This document shows positions 20,942 through 34,221 of a stretch of 64,000 nt of DNA, piece by piece. Numbering within the stretch: position 1 is the first letter of the stretch; the number at the start of each line of letters is the position of its first letter. Origin of the DNA: Lutraria lutraria (lineage: Eukaryota > Mollusca > Bivalvia > Venerida > Mactridae); assembly GCA_964023205.1 (NCBI GenBank), contig OZ026836.1:7501-71500 (forward strand), read 5' to 3'. Position numbers and translations under genes: made by a program. Below the pieces are notes generated by a model. It was not told the DNA's origin. It did no database searches and was given only the letters and a program-made list of their open reading frames with translations.

Positions 20942-22242
20942 CTAAGCACAATACTCAACCCTAGTAAGCTCCCTTAACTCAAATAAGACCAAGAGTTAAC
21001 AAGAGTAATCAAGAGTTAGCTAGAGTAATCAAATACTTACCAGAGTTAGCAAATTTCTCATTAACCCTTACCAGGATTCTTGCTAACTCTCGCCTTTTCA
21101 AAAGACTAAACTCAACTTAATTACTCTTCAGTAACCTAGCTAAGCACAATACTCAACCCTAGTAAGCTCCCTTAACTCAAATAAGACCAAGAGTTAACAA
21201 GAGTAATCAAGAGTTAGCTAGAGTAATCAAATACTTACCAGAGTTAGCAAATTTCTCATTAACCCTAACCCTTAACCATTGCTAACTCTCGCCTTTTCAA
21301 AAGACTAAACTCAACTTAATTACTTTTCAGTAACCTAGCTAAGCACAATACTCAACCCTAGTAAGCTCCCTTAACTCAAATAAGACCAAGAGTTAACAAG
21401 AGTAATCAAGAGTCAGCTAGGGTAATCAAATACTTACCAGAGTTAGCAAATTTCTCATTAACCCTTACCCGGATGCTTGCTAACTCTCGGCTTTTCAAAA
21501 GACTAAACTCAACTTAATTACTCTTCAGTAACCTAGCTAAGCACAATACTCAACCCTAGTAAGCTCCCTTAACTCAAATAAGACCAAGAGTTAACAAGAG
21601 TAATCAAGAGTTAGCTAGAGTAATCAAATACTTACCAGAGTTAGCAAATTTCTCATTAACCCTTACCAGGATTCTTGCTAACTCTCGCCTTTTCAAAAGA
21701 CTAAACTCAACTTAATTACTCTTCAGTAACCTAGCTAAGCACAATACTCAACCCTAGTAAGCTCCCTTAACTCAAATAAGACCAAGAGTTAACAAGAGTA
21801 ATCAAGAGTTAGCTAGAGTAATCAAATACTTACCAGAGTTAGCAAATTTCTCATTAACCCTTACCAGGATTCTTGCTAACTCTCGCCTTTTCAAAAGACT
21901 AAACTTAACTTAATTACTCTTCAGTAACCTAGCTAACCACAATACTCAACCCTAGTAAGCTCCCTTAACTCAAATAAGACCAAGAGTTAACAAGAGTAAT
22001 CAAGAGTCAGCTAGAGTAATCAAATACTTACCAGAGTTAGCAAATTTCTCATTAACCCTTACCAGGATTCTTGCTAACTCTCGCATTTTCAAAAGACTAA
22101 ACTCAACTTAATTACTCTTCAGTAACCTAGCTAAGCACAATACTCAACCCTAGTAAGCTCCCTTAACTCAAATAAGACCAAGAGTTAACAAGAGTTATCA
22201 AGAGTCAGCTAGGGTAATCAAATACTTACCAGAGTTAGCAAA
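20942..22242 (+). repeat. Satellite run S10, 6.6 monomers
   Basis: This is a type-D run with intramonomer telomeric words at 21260-21277 and gctaaccaca at 21934. Confidence 0.95.
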
Positions 22243-23457
22243 TCTGGCATCAGTTACCTAGCTAAGAACAATACTCAAAAACAGTAAGCTCCTTTAACTC
22301 AAATGAGACCAAGAGTTAACAAGAGTCATCAAGTGTCAGCTAGGGTAATCAAATACTTACAAGAGTTAGCAAATAGGGTCAGCAAATTGGGAAATCTATT
22401 TTTAGTAACTTTGATTACCCAAGCTGACTCTATAGATATAGTGGAAGGCTGAGATTGCTTGCGTATATAGACTTTCAAAGCCTCCAAAGTAAGCTTCTGT
22501 ACAGTCCATGATACTACATAAGCACAGTACCCAAAAACAGTAAGCCCTTTAACGCAAATAAGACAAAAAGTTAGCTAGGGTAAGCAAAAGTTACCATTGT
22601 TACTATAAATAGATTTATTTCTTTTTAGAACAATGCCTTGTAAATATGTAAATACAAGTCCACAATTAAGTGGCCCTCCTGCTTTCACACTCGGGACTTG
22701 GGACCCGACGATGGCGCAGTTACCACTAACTTACTTACTAACTAACTGCTTTTCAGGTTCGGGTCCAGCACCCAAATTAATGCATGGCGTGCCGGCTGGC
22801 TCCGAAGCTGGCTCTGCCGACAGTCAGAAACACCTTTCAAACAGTATCAATACTAAACACAGCAAATGGCTCACCCAGAACAGCCGTCCAACTGGCCAGG
22901 TTCGAGCCCAGCACTGAAATTCATAGGCGGCCAACGGGCCGGCTGGCTGACTGAATGTTTCTGCCGACAGACAGACCCAGCATTCAAACAATATCAATAA
23001 TCGATATCCAAAATGGCTCTACGCCCCGTTGCTTAGCTGCCATCCGGCTACCTGGCAGGCTTCAATCCAACCATGCAACCCGATTGGCTCAAATATTCCA
23101 ACCGGAAGCCTTCGATTCAAAAATAATCCATCACGTATGGCAGCTTAATACAACAAAATAAATAAAACTAGCTTACCGTATTTATTTCATATCCAACAAT
23201 AATCTTTTTAACAATAATTCCGATAAAAACAATAATACCAGCAACACGTCCGAACCCAACGAGCTCCAAAACTGAAATGATTCAAATAAACGGTTGAGAT
23301 GCGCGCGCATACAAATTAGCTCCGCCTTTCATTCGGTTCTATATATAGATATTATTCACCATGTGACTGTACCACGTGACTTCTAAATATAGATTGGTCA
23401 CGTGGGGTGGACATGGGGTGGACAACTTGGGGTGGACATCACGTCAAAGTGCCTATA
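22243..23457 (+). repeat. Core U11, class epsilon
   Basis: ORF start is at 22633 (frameshifted, 94 codons). It has the same two insertions as U6. Confidence 0.93.
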
Positions 23458-23521
23458 CCCTAACCCTAACCCTAACCCTAACGCCTGTACCCTAACCCTA
23501 AAAACCTAACCCTAACCCTAG
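23458..23521 (+). repeat. Telomeric tract T11, 64-bp type d
   Basis: It carries the ACGCCTGTACCC interruption and has the same length as T6. Confidence 0.95.
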
Positions 23522-24421
23522 GCACAATACTCAACCCTAGTAAGCTCCCTTAACTCAAATAAGACCAAGAGTTAACAAGAGTAATCAAGAGTTAGCTAGA
23601 GTAATCAAATACTTACCAGAGTTAGCAAATTTCTCATTAACCCTTACCAGGATTCTTGTTAACTCTCGCCTTTTCAAAAGACTAAACTCAACTTAATTAC
23701 TCTTCAGTAACCTAGCTAAGCACAATACTCAACCCTAGTAAGCTCCCTTAACTCAAATAAGACCAAGAGTTAACAAGAGTAATCAAGAGTTAGCTAGAGT
23801 AATCAAATACTTACCAGAGTTGGCAAATTTCTCATTAACCCTTACCAGGATTCTTGCTAACTCTCGCCTTTTCAAAAGACTAAACTCAACTTAATTACTC
23901 TTCAGTAACCTAGCTAAGCACAATACTCAACCCTAGTAAGCTCCCTTAACTCAAATAAGACCAAGAGTTAACAAGAGTAATCAAGAGTTAGCTAGAGTAA
24001 TCAAATACTTACCAGAGTTAGCAAATTTCTCATTAACCCTGACCAGGATTCTTGTTAACTCTCGCCTTTTCAAAAGACTAAACTCAACTTAATTACTCTT
24101 CAGTAACCTAGCTAAGCACAATACTCAACCCTAGTAAGCTCCCTTAACTCAAATAAGACCAAGAGTTAACAAGAGTAATCAAGAGTTAGCTAGAGTAATC
24201 AAGTACTTACCAGAGTTAGCAAATTTCTCATAAACCCTTACCAGGATTCTTGCTAACTCTCGCATTTTCAAAATACTAAACTCAACTTAATTACTCTTCA
24301 GTAACCTAGCTAAGCACAATACTCAACCCTAGTAAGCTCCCTTAACTCAAATAAGACCAAGAGTTAACAAGAGTTATCAAGAGTCAGCTAGGGTAATCAA
24401 ATACTTACCAGAGTTAGCAAA
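23522..24421 (+). repeat. Satellite run S11, 4.5 monomers
   Basis: This is a type-E run with two private changes: gagttggcaa (23822) and ctcataaaccc (24232). Confidence 0.95.
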
Positions 24422-25634
24422 TCTGGCATCAGTTACCTAGCTAAGAGCAATACTAAAAAACAGTAAGCTCCTTTAACTCAAATGAGACCAAGAGTTAACA
24501 AGAGTCATCAAGTGTCAGCTAGGGTAATCAAATACTTACAAGAGTTAGCAAATAGAGTTAGCAAATTGGGAAATCTATTTTTAGTAACTTTGATTACCCA
24601 AGCTGACTCTATAGATATAGTGGAAGGCTGAGATTGCTTGCGTATATAGACTTTCAAAGCCTCCAAAGTAAGCTTCTGTACAGTCCATGATACTACATAA
24701 GCACAGTACCCAAAAACAGTAAGCCCTTTAACTCAAATAAGACAAAAAGTTAGCTAGGGTAAGCAAAAGTTACCATTGTTACTATAAATAGATTTATTTC
24801 TTTTTAGAACAATGCCTTGTAAATATGTAAATACAAGTCCACAATTAAGTGGCCCTCCTGCTTTCACACTCGGGACTTGGGACCCGACGATGGCGCAGTT
24901 ACCACTAACTTACTTACTAACTAACTGCTTTTCAGGTTCGGATCCAGCACCCAAATTAATGCATGGCGTGCCGGCTGGCTCCGCAGCTGGCTCTGCCGAC
25001 AGTCAGACAGACCTTTCAACAATATCAATACTAAAAACAGCAAATGGCTCACCCAGAACAGCCGTCCAGCTGGCCAGGTTCGAGCCCAGCACTGAAATTC
25101 ATAGGCGGCCAACGGGCCGGCTGGCTGACTGAATGTTTCTGCCGACAGACAGACCCAGCATTCAAACAATATCAATAATCGATATCCAAAAGGGCTCTAC
25201 GCCCCGTTGCTTAGCTGCCATCCGGCTACCTGGCAGGCTTCAATCCAACCATGCAACCCGATTGGCTCAAATATTCCAGCCGGAAGCCTTCGATTCAAAT
25301 TAATCCATCACGTATGGCAGCTAAATACAACAAAATAAATAAAACTAGCTTACCGTATTTATTTCATATCCAACAAAAATCTTTTTAACAATAATTCCGA
25401 TAAAAACAATAATACCAGCAACACGTCCGAACCCAACGAGCTCCAAAACTGAAATGATTCAAATAAACGGTTAATATGCGCGCGCATACAAATTAGCTCC
25501 GCCTTTCATTCTGTTCTATATATAGAAATTATTCACCATGTGACTGTACCACGTGACTTCTAAATATAGATTGGTCACGTGGGGTGGACATGGGGTGGAC
25601 AACTTGGGGTGGACATCACGTCAAAGTGCCTATA
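24422..25634 (+). repeat. Core U12, class alpha
   Basis: ORF start is at 24812. It carries the alpha markers and opens copy 3. Confidence 0.93.
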
Positions 25635-25678
25635 CCCTAACCCTAACCCTAAAAACCTAACCCTAACCCTAACCCTAG
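25635..25678 (+). repeat. Telomeric tract T12, 44-bp type a
   Basis: Same pattern as T2 and T7. Confidence 0.95.
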
Positions 25679-26775
25679 GCACAATACTCAACCCTAGTAA
25701 GCTCCCTTAACTCAAATAAGACCAAGAGTTAACAAGAGTAATCAAGAGTTAGCTAGAGTAATCAAATACTTACCAGAGTTAGCAAATTTCTCATTAACCC
25801 TTACCAGGATTCTTGCTAACTCTCGCATTTTCAAAAGACTAAACTCAACTTAATTACTCTTCAGTAACCTAGCTAAGCACAATACTCAACCCTAGTAAGC
25901 TCCCTTAACTCAAATAAGACCAAGAGTTAACAAGAGTAATCAAGAGTCAGCTAGAGTAATCAAATATTTACCAGAGTTAGCAAATTTCTCATTAACCCTT
26001 ACCAGGATTCTTGCTAACTCTCGCCTTTTCAAAAGACTAAACTCAACTTAATTACTCTTCAGTAACCTAGCTAAGCACAATACTCAACCCTAGTAAGCTC
26101 CCTTAACTCAAATAAGACCAAGAGTTAACAAGAGTAATCAAGAGTCAGCTAGAGTAATCAAATATTTACCAGAGTTAGCAAATTTCTCATTAACCCTTAC
26201 CAGGATTCTTGCTAACTCTCGCCTTTTCAAAAGACTAAACTCAACTTAATTACTCTTCAGTAACCTAGCTAAGCACAATACTCAACCCTAGTAAGCTCCC
26301 TTAACTCAAATAAGACCAAGAGTTAACAAGAGTTATCAAGAGTCAGCTAGAGTAATCAAATACTTACCAGAGTTAGCAAATTTCTCATTAACCCTTACCA
26401 GAATTCTTGCTAACTCTCGCCTTTTCAAAAGACTAAATTCAACTTAATTACTCTTCAGTAACCTAGCTAAGCACAATACTCAACCCTAGTAAGCTCCCTT
26501 AACTCAAATAAGACCAAGAGTTAACAAGAGTAATCAAGAGTCAGCTAGAGTAATCAAATACTTACCAGAGTTAGCAAATTTCTCATTAACCCTTACCAGG
26601 ATTCTTGCTAACTCTCGCATTTTCAAAAGACTAAACTCAACTTAATTACTCTTCAGTAACCTAGCTAAGCACAATACTCAACCCTAGTAAGCTCCCTTAA
26701 CTCAAATAAGACCAAGAGTTAACAGAGTAATCAAGAGTCAGCTAGGGTAATCAAATACTTACCAGAGTTAGCAAA
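25679..26775 (+). repeat. Satellite run S12, 5.5 monomers
   Basis: This is a type-A run with the gaattc variant at about 26401. Confidence 0.95.
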
Positions 26776-27988
26776 TCTGGCATCAGTTACCTAGCTAAGA
26801 ACAATACTCAAAAACAGTAAGCTCCTTTAACTCAAATGAGACCAAGAGTTAACAAGAGTCATCAAGTGTCAGCTAGGGTAATCAAATACTTACAAGAGTT
26901 AGCAAATAGGGTTAGCAAATTGGGAAATCTATTTTTAGTAACTTTGATTACCCAAGCTGACTCTATAGATATAGTGGAAGGCTGAGATTGCTTGCGTATA
27001 TAGACTTTCAAAGCCTCCAAAGTAAGCTTCTGTACCGTCCATGATACTACACAAGCACAGTACCCAAAAACAGTAAGCCCTTTAACGCAAATAAGACAAA
27101 ACGTTAGCTAGGGTAAGCAAAAGTTACCATTGTTACTATAAATAGATTTATTTCTTTTTAGAACAATGCCTTGTAAATATGTAAATACAAGTCCACAATT
27201 AAGTGGCCCTCCTGCTTTCACACTCGGGACTTGGGACCCGACGATGGCGCAGTTACCACTAACTTACTTACTAACTAACTGCTTTTCAGGTTCGGATCCA
27301 GCACCCAAATTAATGCATGGCGTGCCGGCTGGCTCCGCAGCTGGCTTTGCCGACAGTCAGACAGACCTTTCAACAATATCAATACTAAAAACAGCAAATG
27401 GCTCACCCAGAACAGCCGTCCAGCTGGCCAGGTTCGAGCCCAGCACCGAAATTCATAGGCGGCCAACGGGCCGGCTGGCTGACTGAATGTTTCTGCCGAC
27501 AGACAGACCCAGCATTCAAACAATATCAATAATCGATATCCAAAATGGCTCTACGCCCCGTTGCTTAGCTGCCATCCGGCTACCTGGCAGGCTTCAATCC
27601 AACCATGCAACCCGATTGGCTCAAATATTCCAGCCGGAAGCCTTCGATTCAAATTAATCCATCACGTATGGCAGCTAAATACAACAAAATAAATAAAACT
27701 AGCTTACCGTATTTATTTCATATCCAACAATAATCTTTTTAACAATAATTCCGATAAAAACAATAACACCAGCAACACGTCCGAACCCAACGAGCTCCAA
27801 AACTGAAATGATTCAAATAAACGGTTGAGATGTGCGCGCATACAAATTAGCTCCGCCTTTCATTCTGTTCTATATATAGAAATTATTCACCATGTGACTG
27901 TACCACGTGACTTCTAAATATAGATTGGTCACGTGGGGTGGACATGGGGTGGACAACTTGGGGTGGACATCACGTCAAAGTGCCTATA
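26776..27988 (+). repeat. Core U13, class beta
   Basis: ORF start is at 27166. It carries the beta markers. A private C-to-T change at 27833 breaks the CG palindrome (gatgtgcgcgcat). Confidence 0.93.
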
Positions 27989-28032
27989 CCCTAACCCTAA
28001 CCCTAAAAACCTAACCCTAACCCTAACCCTAG
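27989..28032 (+). repeat. Telomeric tract T13, 44-bp type a
   Basis: Same pattern as T3 and T8. Confidence 0.95.
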
Positions 28033-28931
28033 GCACAATACTCAACCCTAGTAAGCTCCCTTAACTCAAATAAGACCAAGAGTTAACAAGAGTAATCAAG
28101 AGTTAGCTAGAGTAATCAAATACTTACCAGAGTTAGCAAATTTCTCATTAACCCTTACCAGGATTCTTGCTAACTCTCGCATTTTCAAAAGACTAAACTC
28201 AACTTAATTACTCTTCAGTAACCTAGCTAAGCACAATACTCAACCCTAGTAAGCTCCCTTAACTCAAATAAGACCAAGAGTTAACAAGAGTAATCAAGAG
28301 TCAGCTAGAGTAATCAAATATTTACCAGAGTTAGCAAATTTCTCATTAACCCTTACCAGGATTCTTGCTAACTCTCGCCTTTTCAAAAGACTAAACTCAA
28401 CTTAATTACTCTTCAGTAACCTAGCTAAGCACAATACTCAACCCTAGTAAGCTCCCTTAACTCAAATAAGACCAAGAGTTAACAAGAGTAATCAAGAGTC
28501 AGCTAGAGTAATCAAATATTTACCAGAGTTAGCAAATTTCTCATTAACCCTTACCAGGATTCTTGCTAACTCTCGCCTTTTCAAAAGACTAAATTCAACT
28601 TAATTACTCTTCAGTAACCTAGCTAAGCACAATACTCAACCCTAGTAAGCTCCCTTAACTCAAATAAGACCAAGAGTTAACAAGAGTAATCAAGAGTCAG
28701 CTAGAGTAATCAAATACTTACCAGAGTTAGCAAATTTCTCATTAACCCTTACCAGGATTCTTGCTAACTCTCGCATTTTCAAAAGACTAAACTCAACTTA
28801 ATTACTCTTCAGTAACCTAGCTAAGCACAATACTCAACCCTAGTAAGCTCCCTTAACTCAAATAAGACCAAGAGTTAACAGAGTAATCAAGAGTCAGCTA
28901 GGGTAATCAAATACTTACCAGAGTTAGCAAA
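28033..28931 (+). repeat. Satellite run S13, 4.5 monomers
   Basis: A type-B run with the aaattcaac marker before its last full monomer. Confidence 0.95.
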
Positions 28932-30143
28932 TCTGGCATCAGTTACCTAGCTAAGAACAATACTCAAAAACAGTAAACTCCTTTAACTCAAATGAGACCA
29001 AGAGTTAACAAGAGTCATCAAGTGTCAGCTAGGGTAATCAAATACTTACAAGAGTTAGCAAATAGGGTTAGCAAATTGGGAAATCTATTTTTAGTAACTT
29101 TGATTACCCAAGCTGACTCTATAGATATAGTGGAAGGCTGAGATTGCTTGCGTATATAGACTTTCAAAGCCTCCAAAGTAAGCTTCTGTACCGTCCATGA
29201 TACTACACAAGCACAGTACCCAAAAACAGTAAGCCCTTTAACGCAAATAAGACAAAAAGTTAGCTAGGGTAAGCAAAAGTTACCATTGTTACTATAAATA
29301 GATTTATTTCTTTTTAGAACAATGCCTTGTAAATATGTAAATACAAGTCCACAATTAAGTGGCCCTCCTGCTTTCACACTCGGGACTTGGGACCCGACGA
29401 TGGCGCAGTTACCACTAACTTACTTACTAACTAACTGCTTTTCAGGTTCGGATCCAGCACCCAAATTAATGCATGGCGTGCCGGCTGGCTCCGCAGCTGG
29501 CTCTGCCGACAGTCAGACAGACCTTTCAACAATATCAATACTAAAAACAGCAAATGGCTCACCCAGAACAGCCGTCCAGCTGGCCAGGTTCGAGCCCAGC
29601 ACTGAAATTCATAGGCGGCCAACGGGCCGGCTGGCTGACTGAATGTTTCTGCCGACAGACAGACCCAGCATTCAAACAATATCAATAATCGATATCCAAA
29701 AGGGCTCTACGCCCCGTTGCTTAGCTGCCATCCGGCTACCTGGCAGGCTTCAATCCAACCATGCAACCCGATTGGCTCAAATATTCCAGCCGGAAGCCTT
29801 CGATTCAAATTAATCCATCACGTATGGCAGCTAAATACAACAAAATAAATAAAACTAGCTTACCGTATTTATTTCATATCCAACAAAAATCTTTTTAACA
29901 ATAATTCCGATAAAAACAATAATACCAGCAACACGTCCGAACCCAACGAGCTCCAAAACTGAAATGATTCAAATAAACGGTTAATATGCGCGCGCATACA
30001 AATTAGCTCCGCCTTTCATTCTGTTCTATATATAGAAATTATTCACCATGTGACTGTACCACGTGACTTCTAAATATAGATTGGTCACGTGGGGTGGACA
30101 TGGGGTGGACAACTTGGGGTGGACATCACGTCAAAGTGCCTAT

Positions 30144-30144
<1 letters not shown>
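28932..30144 (+). repeat. Core U14, class gamma
   Basis: ORF start is at 29322. It carries cagtaaactcc near the left end, the same change as in U2, either by recurrence or by conversion. Confidence 0.93.
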
Positions 30145-30175
<31 letters not shown>

Positions 30176-30179
30176 CCCT
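30145..30179 (+). repeat. Telomeric tract T14, 35-bp type b
   Basis: It matches T4 in length and order, not the neighbouring-copy T9. Confidence 0.95.
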
Positions 30180-30318
30180 CAACTTAATTACTCTTCAGTA
30201 ACCTAGCTAAGCACAATACTCAACCCTAGTAAGCTCCCTTAACTCAAATAAGACCAAGAGTTAACAAGAGTTATCAAGAGTCAGCTAGGGTAATCAAATA
30301 CTTACCAGAGTTAGCAAA
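30180..30318 (+). repeat. Satellite run S14, 0.7 monomer
   Basis: A partial monomer, equivalent to S4. Confidence 0.95.
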
Positions 30319-31530
30319 TCTGGCATCAGTTACCTAGCTAAGAACAATACTCAAAAACAGTAAGCTCCTTTAACTCAAATGAGACCAAGAGTTAACAAGA
30401 GTCATGAAGTGTCAGCTAGGGTAATCAAATACTTACAAGAGTTAGCAAATAGGGTTAGCAAATTGGGAAATCTATTTTTAGTAACTTTGATTACCCAAGC
30501 TGACTCTATAGATATAGTGGAAGGCTGAGATTGCTTGCGTATATAGACTTTCAAAGCCTCCAAAGTAAGCTTCTGTACAGTCCATGATACTACATAAGCA
30601 CAGTACCCAAAAACAGTAAGCCCTTTAACGCAAATAAGACAAAAAGTTAGCTAGGGTAAGCAAAAGTTACCATTGTTACTATAAATAGATTTATTTCTTT
30701 TTAGAACAATGCCTTGTAAATATGTAAATACAAGTCCACAATTAAGTGGCCCTCCTGCTTTCACACTCGGGACTTGGGACCCGACGATGGCGCAGTTACC
30801 ACTAACTTACTTACTAACTAACTGCTTTTCAGGTTCGGATCCAGTACCCAAATTAATGCATGGCGTTCCGGCTGGCTCCGCAGCTGAATCTGCCGACAGT
30901 CAGACAGACCTTTCAACAATATCAATACTAAAAACAGCAAATGGCTCACCCAGAACAGCCGTCCAGCTGGCCAGGTTCGAGCCCAGCACTGAAATTCATA
31001 GGCGGCCAACGGGCCGGCTGGCTGACTGAATGTTTCTGCCGACAGACAGACCCAGCATTCAAACAATATCAATAATCGATATCCAAAATGGCTCTACGCC
31101 CCGTTGCTTAGCTGCCATCCGGCTACCTGGCAGGCTTCAATCCAACCATGCAACCCGATTGGCTCAAATATTCCAGCCGGAAGCCTTCGATTCAAATTAA
31201 TCCATCACGTATGGCAGCTAAATACAACAAAATAAATAAAACTAGCTTACCGTATTTATTTCATATCCAACAAAAATCTTTTTAACAATAATTCCGATAA
31301 AAACAATAATACCAGCAACACGTCCGAACCCAACGAGCTCCAAAACTGAAATGATTCAAATAAACGGTTAACATGCGCGCGCATACAAATTAGCTCCGCC
31401 TTTCATTCTGTTCTATATATAGAAATTATTCACCATGTGACTGTACCACGTGACTTCTAAATATAGATTGGTCACGTGGGGTGGACATGGGGTGGACAAC
31501 TTGGGGTGGACATCACGTCAAAGTGCCTAT

Positions 31531-31531
<1 letters not shown>
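30319..31531 (+). repeat. Core U15, class delta
   Basis: ORF start is at 30709. It carries the delta markers plus a private gta for gca at 30845 (Ala to Val in the ORF). Confidence 0.93.
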
Positions 31532-31568
<37 letters not shown>

Positions 31569-31641
31569 CCCTAACCTAACCCTAACCCTAACCCAACCCT
31601 AACCCCTAACCCTAACCCTAAACCCTAAACCCTAACCCTAG
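31532..31641 (+). repeat. Telomeric tract T15, 110-bp type c
   Basis: It is six bases shorter than T5, losing one CCCTAA from the middle run. Confidence 0.95.
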
Positions 31642-32942
31642 CTAAGCACAATACTCAACCCTAGTAAGCTCACTTAACTCAAATAAGACCAAGAGTTAAC
31701 AAGAGTAATCAAGAGTTAGCTAGAGTAATCAAATACTTACCAGAGTTAGCAAATTTCTCATTAACCCTTACCAGGATTCTTGCTAACTCTCGCCTTTTCA
31801 AAAGACTAAACTCAACTTAATTACTCTTCAGTAACCTAGCTAAGCACAATACTCAACCCTAGTAAGCTCCCTTAACTCAAATAAGACCAAGAGTTAACAA
31901 GAGTAATCAAGAGTTAGCTAGAGTAATCAAATACTTACCAGAGTTAGCAAATTTCTCATTAACCCTAACCCTTAACCATTGCTAACTCTCGCCTTTTCAA
32001 AAGACTAAACTCAACTTAATTACTTTTCAGTAACCTAGCTAAGCACAATACTCAACCCTAGTAAGCTCCCTTAACTCAAATAAGACCAAGAGTTAACAAG
32101 AGTAATCAAGAGTCAGCTAGGGTAATCAAATACTTACCAGAGTTAGCAAATTTCTCATTAACCCTTACCCGGATGCTTGCTAACTCTCGGCTTTTCAAAA
32201 GACTAAACTCAACTTAATTACTCTTCAGTAACCTAGCTAAGCACAATACTCAACCCTAGTAAGCTCCCTTAACTCAAATAAGACCAAGAGTTAACAAGAG
32301 TAATCAAGAGTTAGCTAGAGTAATCAAATACTTACCAGAGTTAGCAAATTTCTCATTAACCCTTACCAGGATTCTTGCTAACTCTCGCCTTTTCAAAAGA
32401 CTAAACTCAACTTAATTACTCTTCAGTAACCTAGCTAAGCACAATACTCAACCCTAGTAAGCTCCCTTAACTCAAATAAGACCAAGAGTTAACAAGAGTA
32501 ATCAAGAGTTAGCTAGAGTAATCAAATACTTACCAGAGTTAGCAAATTTCTCATTAACCCTTACCAGGATTCTTGCTAACTCTCGCCTTTTCAAAAGACT
32601 AAACTTAACTTAATTACTCTTCAGTAACCTAGCTAACCACAATACTCAACCCTAGTAAGCTCCCTTAACTCAAATAAGACCAAGAGTTAACAAGAGTAAT
32701 CAAGAGTCAGCTAGAGTAATCAAATACTTACCAGAGTTAGCAAATTTCTCATTAACCCTTACCAGGATTCTTGCTAACTCTCGCATTTTCAAAAGACTAA
32801 ACTCAACTTAATTACTCTTCAGTAACCTAGCTAAGCACAATACTCAACCCTAGTAAGCTCCCTTAACTCAAATAAGACCAAGAGTTAACAAGAGTTATCA
32901 AGAGTCAGCTAGGGTAATCAAATACTTACCAGAGTTAGCAAA
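31642..32942 (+). repeat. Satellite run S15, 6.6 monomers
   Basis: This is a type-D run with a private gctcactt at 31672 and intramonomer telomeric words at 31960-31977. Confidence 0.95.
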
Positions 32943-34157
32943 TCTGGCATCAGTTACCTAGCTAAGAACAATACTCAAAAACAGTAAGCTCCTTTAACTC
33001 AAATGAGACCAAGAGTTAACAAGAGTCATCAAGTGTCAGCTAGGGTAATCAAATACTTACAAGAGTTAGCAAATAGGGTCAGCAAATTGGGAAATCTATT
33101 TTTAGTAACTTTGATTACCCAAGCTGACTCTATAGATATAGTGGAAGGCTGAGATTGCTTGCGTATATAGACTTTCAAAGCCTCCAAAGTAAGCTTCTGT
33201 ACAGTCCATGATACTACATAAGCACAGTACCCAAAAACAGTAAGCCCTTTAACGCAAATAAGACAAAAAGTTAGCTAGGGTAAGCAAAAGTTACCATTGT
33301 TACTATAAATAGATTTATTTCTTTTTAGAACAATGCCTTGTAAATATGTAAATACAAGTCCACAATTAAGTGGCCCTCCTGCTTTCACACTCGGGACTTG
33401 GGACCCGACGATGGCGCAGTTACCACTAACTTACTTACTAACTAACTGCTTTTCAGGTTCGGGTCCAGCACCCAAATTAATGCATGGCGTGCCGGCTGGC
33501 TCCGAAGCTGGCTCTGCCGACAGTCAGAAACACCTTTCAAACAGTATCAATACTAAACACAGCAAATGGCTCACCCAGAACAGCCGTCCAACTGGCCAGG
33601 TTCGAGCCCAGCACTGAAATTCATAGGCGGCCAACGGGCCGGCTGGCTGACTGAATGTTTCTGCCGACAGACAGACCCAGCATTCAAACAATATCAATAA
33701 TCGATATCCAAAATGGCTCTACGCCCCGTTGCTTAGCTGCCATCCGGCTACCTGGCAGGCTTCAATCCAACCATGCAACCCGATTGGCTCAAATATTCCA
33801 ACCGGAAGCCTTCGATTCAAAAATAATCCATCACGTATGGCAGCTTAATACAACAAAATAAATAAAACTAGCTTACCGTATTTATTTCATATCCAACAAT
33901 AATCTTTTTAACAATAATTCCGATAAAAACAATAATACCAGCAACACGTCCGAACCCAACGAGCTCCAAAACTGAAATGATTCAAATAAACGGTTGAGAT
34001 GCGCGCGCATACAAATTAGCTCCGCCTTTCATTCGGTTCTATATATAGATATTATTCACCATGTGACTGTACCACGTGACTTCTAAATATAGATTGGTCA
34101 CGTGGGGTGGACATGGGGTGGACAACTTGGGGTGGACATCACGTCAAAGTGCCTATA
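32943..34157 (+). repeat. Core U16, class epsilon
   Basis: ORF start is at 33333 (frameshifted). It has the same insertions as U6. Confidence 0.93.
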
Positions 34158-34221
34158 CCCTAACCCTAACCCTAACCCTAACGCCTGTACCCTAACCCTA
34201 AAAACCTAACCCTAACCCTAG
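34158..34221 (+). repeat. Telomeric tract T16, 64-bp type d
   Basis: It carries the ACGCCTGTACCC interruption. Confidence 0.95.

Larger units (their letters stand above)
13711..24421 (+). repeat. Five-unit higher-order repeat, copy 2 (10,711 bp)
   Basis: It has the same unit order as copy 1. It is 5 bp longer, accounted for by +6 bp in tract T9 and -1 bp in tract T10; all core and satellite lengths are unchanged. Confidence 0.9.
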